Source: a virus
DNA: 43,390 bases
Virus record (IMG/VR): IMGVR_UViG_3300014501_000029
Coordinates: 1 to 43,390 of that record
Direction: 5' to 3' (one strand)
How positions within the stretch are numbered: position 1 is the stretch's first letter; each line of letters begins with the position of its first letter. Under the pieces are notes generated by a model. The model was not told the DNA's origin and did not search any database. It worked only from the letters and a program-made list of their open reading frames with translations. Below, piece after piece: positions 41,407 to 43,390 of the stretch. The translations under genes and the position numbers were made by a program.

Positions 41407-41876
41407 TATGACATACCCCACAAGCTACCCATACGTTGCATCATCCCGAGATAGAATCGACCATACGGATCCTTCAAGTACTGGAGATCCGCAATCGAAG
41501 CGCCCTTAACCCAATCAGGCGTTGCCAGCGTCGTGCTATCCGTTTCATCAGAAGTAGAGGACACTACGCCACCAACGAAGGTATTGATACCTAGACCTTC
41601 TCGCATCTTCTTGAAGTAATCCATTCGCGGTTGATCAGGTGCCCAATTGATAATGTATGATGCACCACAATTGTAGACACAGAGGTCATACAGAGGAGTA
41701 CCTGAACCCATGTTAGGCATTGCTTGAAGCTCTGGAAGCACCGAAGCAACAGCGAATCCGTATGCATCCTGTATCACTTGTGCGTTGCTAGGTAGGGCGG
41801 TTACTGGAATGTCTACCGTCCCTCCTGCAGCTACAGGCCCTAGAAACTTTATGAAGCTACTTGTGCTTATTGTCAT
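41406..41876 (-). CDS. Hypothetical virion protein, possible connector
   Basis: A 156-residue protein. The start at 41876 is set by AAGGAGG 6 bases before; it overlaps the end of the membrane-protein gene by 20 bases. A helical middle (NAQVIQDAYGFAVASVLPELQ) is followed by YFKKMREGLGINTF and a C-terminal LGMMQRMGSLWG. It is coupled to the spike gene. A connector or neck role is possible; there is no firm match. Confidence 0.6.
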   Translation of the reverse strand: MTISTSSFIKFLGPVAAGGTVDIPVTALPSNAQVIQDAYGFAVASVLPELQAMPNMGSGTPLYDLCVYNCGASYIINWAPDQPRMDYFKKMREGLGINTFVGGVVSSTSDETDSTTLATPDWVKGASIADLQYLKDPYGRFYLGMMQRMGSLWGMS

Positions 41877-42327
41877 TACTAGCCTCCTTGGGAACCTGTA
41901 GACTTGATAGTTCGTCGTTGATATTATTAACTGAATGTTCAACCGAAGTTACATGAATCGTGTTGGTTAAGCTATCAGCAGTCAGCTTATCTATCTTATC
42001 CATAACGGGTAACAACTGTTGGCGAGTATCATCAGTCCACGGGTGCCACATATAGACAAGGGCAGCAATGAGGGCAGGGATACCACCACCCATCCACATA
42101 GCTATACTGGAAACTTTCTTGATACCTACCATGTCGTCACGGAAAGGTTGCATCTCTCTCTTGTAGGTATCGAATTCATCTCTCAACGTTTCGACACCTT
42201 CTTGTTTCACCTCCAGGCGAATTAGACGTTCATTCATTTCCCCAAGTTGCGTAGATTGGGTCTTAGAGTTATTCAACAACTCAGTTAGTAACACTACTAC
42301 TATTCTATCATCGCTTTCTGGAGGCAT
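41857..42327 (-). CDS. Coiled-coil membrane protein, holin-like plan
   Basis: A 156-residue protein: coiled coil at about 15-70 (TQLGEMNERLIRLEVKQEG), one membrane segment at about 73-93 (SSIAMWMGGGIPALIAALVYM), then a second helical part. This plan is seen in haemolysin XhlA-like and some holin-type proteins. It lies in the late arm away from the lipase group. The leader is CGGAGTTTCGCT. A holin role is a reasonable but unproven guess. Confidence 0.6.
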   Translation of the reverse strand: MPPESDDRIVVVLLTELLNNSKTQSTQLGEMNERLIRLEVKQEGVETLRDEFDTYKREMQPFRDDMVGIKKVSSIAMWMGGGIPALIAALVYMWHPWTDDTRQQLLPVMDKIDKLTADSLTNTIHVTSVEHSVNNINDELSSLQVPKEASNDNKHK

Positions 42328-42352
42328 AGCGAAACTCCGTTAGAGCGATATA

Positions 42353-42877
42353 TTACCGACCGCGTTGGTTGTTGAGGTTACGCTTCGACTGGAAGCCTTC
42401 CTTGGCGACACTGATAGTTTCTTCACGGCGATCGCTTTCCGACTTCAGCATATTGACGTCACGAACTTCAACCGACAGTTCAAGCAACTTACGATCCGAT
42501 GATTCTTGTTGTTGATCGATGGTATTAGAAACGGATGCAGCGTTCGTCTTGCGATCTTCGAAAGCGATCAAGTCACGAGCTTCACCGTTCTGTTGAGTCA
42601 GTGCGCTAATGTTATCGAGCTCTACCGCACGATCCAAGTGATACGTCAATGCGATATAGGTACCACGTTGAGTACGCAGCGCTTCTTCTTGCGTAACGAA
42701 ACCATAGTGTTGATGTTGCTGAATGATGTAGTCAATCTGAGCATCATTCAGATTAGTAGGAAGCATTGCTTGGTCTGCTGGACGAATGGTAACCCGTTGA
42801 ACCTTGGGGTTCTCCATTGTGTGATAGCAGAATTGTTGTACTTGCTTGGTGTTGTTAATGACGTACAGACGCGACAT
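42353..42877 (-). CDS. Hypothetical helical virion-cluster protein
   Basis: A 174-residue protein, with an N-terminal strand (SRLYVINNTKQVQQFCYH), AMLPTNLNDAQIDYIIQQH near 40, and a long charged helical second half (DQQQESSDRKLLELSVEV). No family is recognised. The leader is CTGGAGAGATTTACC. A copy of the CCAATTTAATATTGTAAAC element lies 27 bases upstream. Confidence 0.6.
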   Translation of the reverse strand: MSRLYVINNTKQVQQFCYHTMENPKVQRVTIRPADQAMLPTNLNDAQIDYIIQQHQHYGFVTQEEALRTQRGTYIALTYHLDRAVELDNISALTQQNGEARDLIAFEDRKTNAASVSNTIDQQQESSDRKLLELSVEVRDVNMLKSESDRREETISVAKEGFQSKRNLNNQRGR

Positions 42878-42903
42878 GGTAAATCTCTCCAGGGGTTTAA
42901 TTG

Positions 42904-42922
42904 GTTTACAATATTAAATTGG
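42904..42922 (-). promoter_or_regulatory. Copy of recurring CCAATTTAATATTGTAAAC element
   Basis: The minus strand reads CCAATTTAATATTGTAAAC, starting 1 base after the stop of the gp53-like gene and 27 bases before the next start. It is the closest late-arm match to the early copy at 21419. Confidence 0.45.
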
Positions 42923-42923
42923 C

Positions 42924-43390
42924 TTAACGCCCAATTGCGAAACAGGAAATCATCATGGTTACGGCCTGACGTGCATCGGCTCCACCACGTGCTTCTTTCT
43001 TATTCCAGAAGGGACCCTCCGTTGCACCATGACCGATAGACGCTAAGGACCCAACATAATTAGCAGGGAGAGCCCATGCTATGGCGCAACAGTCTGTGAA
43101 CTCTTTAGGGAACGTCCACACGAATGGCGTGGTAACTCCACCAGAAGCAACATCCACCTTGATGGTTTCCCATTGCAGCATGAAGCCCGTCTCTTCATCT
43201 ATGTAGTGACCGGGATTCTCTGCTAGGAAGGAATTAGCCTTACGTGCGAGGACAGTTGGATTAGGTAGTACTTGAACCAACTGGGGCTTCTGTACTACCG
43301 GAACAACTGGAGCAGGGGCTACTACACTAGGGGCAGGAACTTCAACCAGCGTATGAATCTCACGAACTTCCGTTGTATGAATTTCCGTAA
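42924..43390 (-). CDS. 3' part of the gp53-like virion protein gene
   Basis: This continues the gene whose 5' part lies at 1-202; the bases 43268-43390 repeat 1-123. The complete product has 181 residues. The C-terminal domain (GFMLQWETIKVDVASGGVTT, then FPKEFTDCCAIAWALP and ending MMISCFAIGR) has the plan of the gp53-like fibre-tip domain: LQWG-type strand, FP-x-x-F, and a final AIG strand. It could be a small receptor-binding or decoration protein. Certainty is moderate because the match is short. Confidence 0.65.
   Translation of the reverse strand, partial: TEIHTTEVREIHTLVEVPAPSVVAPAPVVPVVQKPQLVQVLPNPTVLARKANSFLAENPGHYIDEETGFMLQWETIKVDVASGGVTTPFVWTFPKEFTDCCAIAWALPANYVGSLASIGHGATEGPFWNKKEARGGADARQAVTMMISCFAIGR
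43268..43390. repeat. Terminal direct repeat, right copy
   Basis: Identical to bases 1-123. Merging the two copies gives a circle of 43,267 bp and restores the reading frame of the gp53-like gene with no change. Confidence 0.95.

Overview
The window is best read as the complete genome of a tailed phage with a contractile tail (myovirus morphology), opened at an arbitrary point. The first 123 bases are repeated exactly as the last 123 (1-123 = 43268-43390), and a 181-codon gene is cut at the window ends and restored when the ends are joined. This implies a circular map of 43,267 bp. The host is probably a Gram-negative proteobacterium: the phage encodes outer-membrane-type lipoproteins with lipoboxes, uses sigma70-like promoters, and carries an rrn-like boxA. 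By eye the base composition is moderate in GC. I cannot name the host or the closest phage.

Layout. A divergent intergenic region (17436-17926) separates two arms. The rightward arm (17927-28020, plus strand) holds about twenty genes. It starts with a large SF2-like helicase, followed by many small overlapping genes of unknown function, two probable ribbon-helix-helix proteins and an HNH/AP2 endonuclease. It is split by an unusual 647-bp non-coding leader (25377-26023). This leader carries three tandem sigma70-type promoters of identical geometry, a boxA-like antitermination element enclosed by an inverted repeat, and an array of seven 13-bp repeats. The arm ends in a hairpin shared with the convergent late arm.

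The leftward arm runs on the minus strand from 17435 down to 1 and on through the joined ends to 28066. Its order is: exported proteins, two lipoproteins and a class-3-type lipase; terminator; RuvC-like nuclease; terminase small and large subunits; portal; Mu F-like head protein; protease/scaffold; cement protein; major capsid protein; a 1058-residue glycine-rich repeat protein with adaptor-like and fibre-like neighbours; baseplate spike; sheath; tube; tail assembly chaperone with a programmed -1 frameshift; tape measure; baseplate hub, plug, gp25-like, J-like and I-like proteins; and a collar fibre with a histidine array. One gene (32694-33143) faces the other way inside the baseplate cluster.

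How it works together. The packaging, head and tail sets look complete. The replication set does not: there is one helicase-like protein but no polymerase, primase, integrase or repressor that I can recognise, so replication probably depends on the host and the phage is probably lytic. No classical endolysin is recognised. The only candidates for envelope attack are the tape-measure C-terminal domain and the lipase. The strongest items for a second look are the 25377-26023 leader, the chaperone frameshift, a beta-domain shared by three virion proteins, and a recurring CCAATTT intergenic element.
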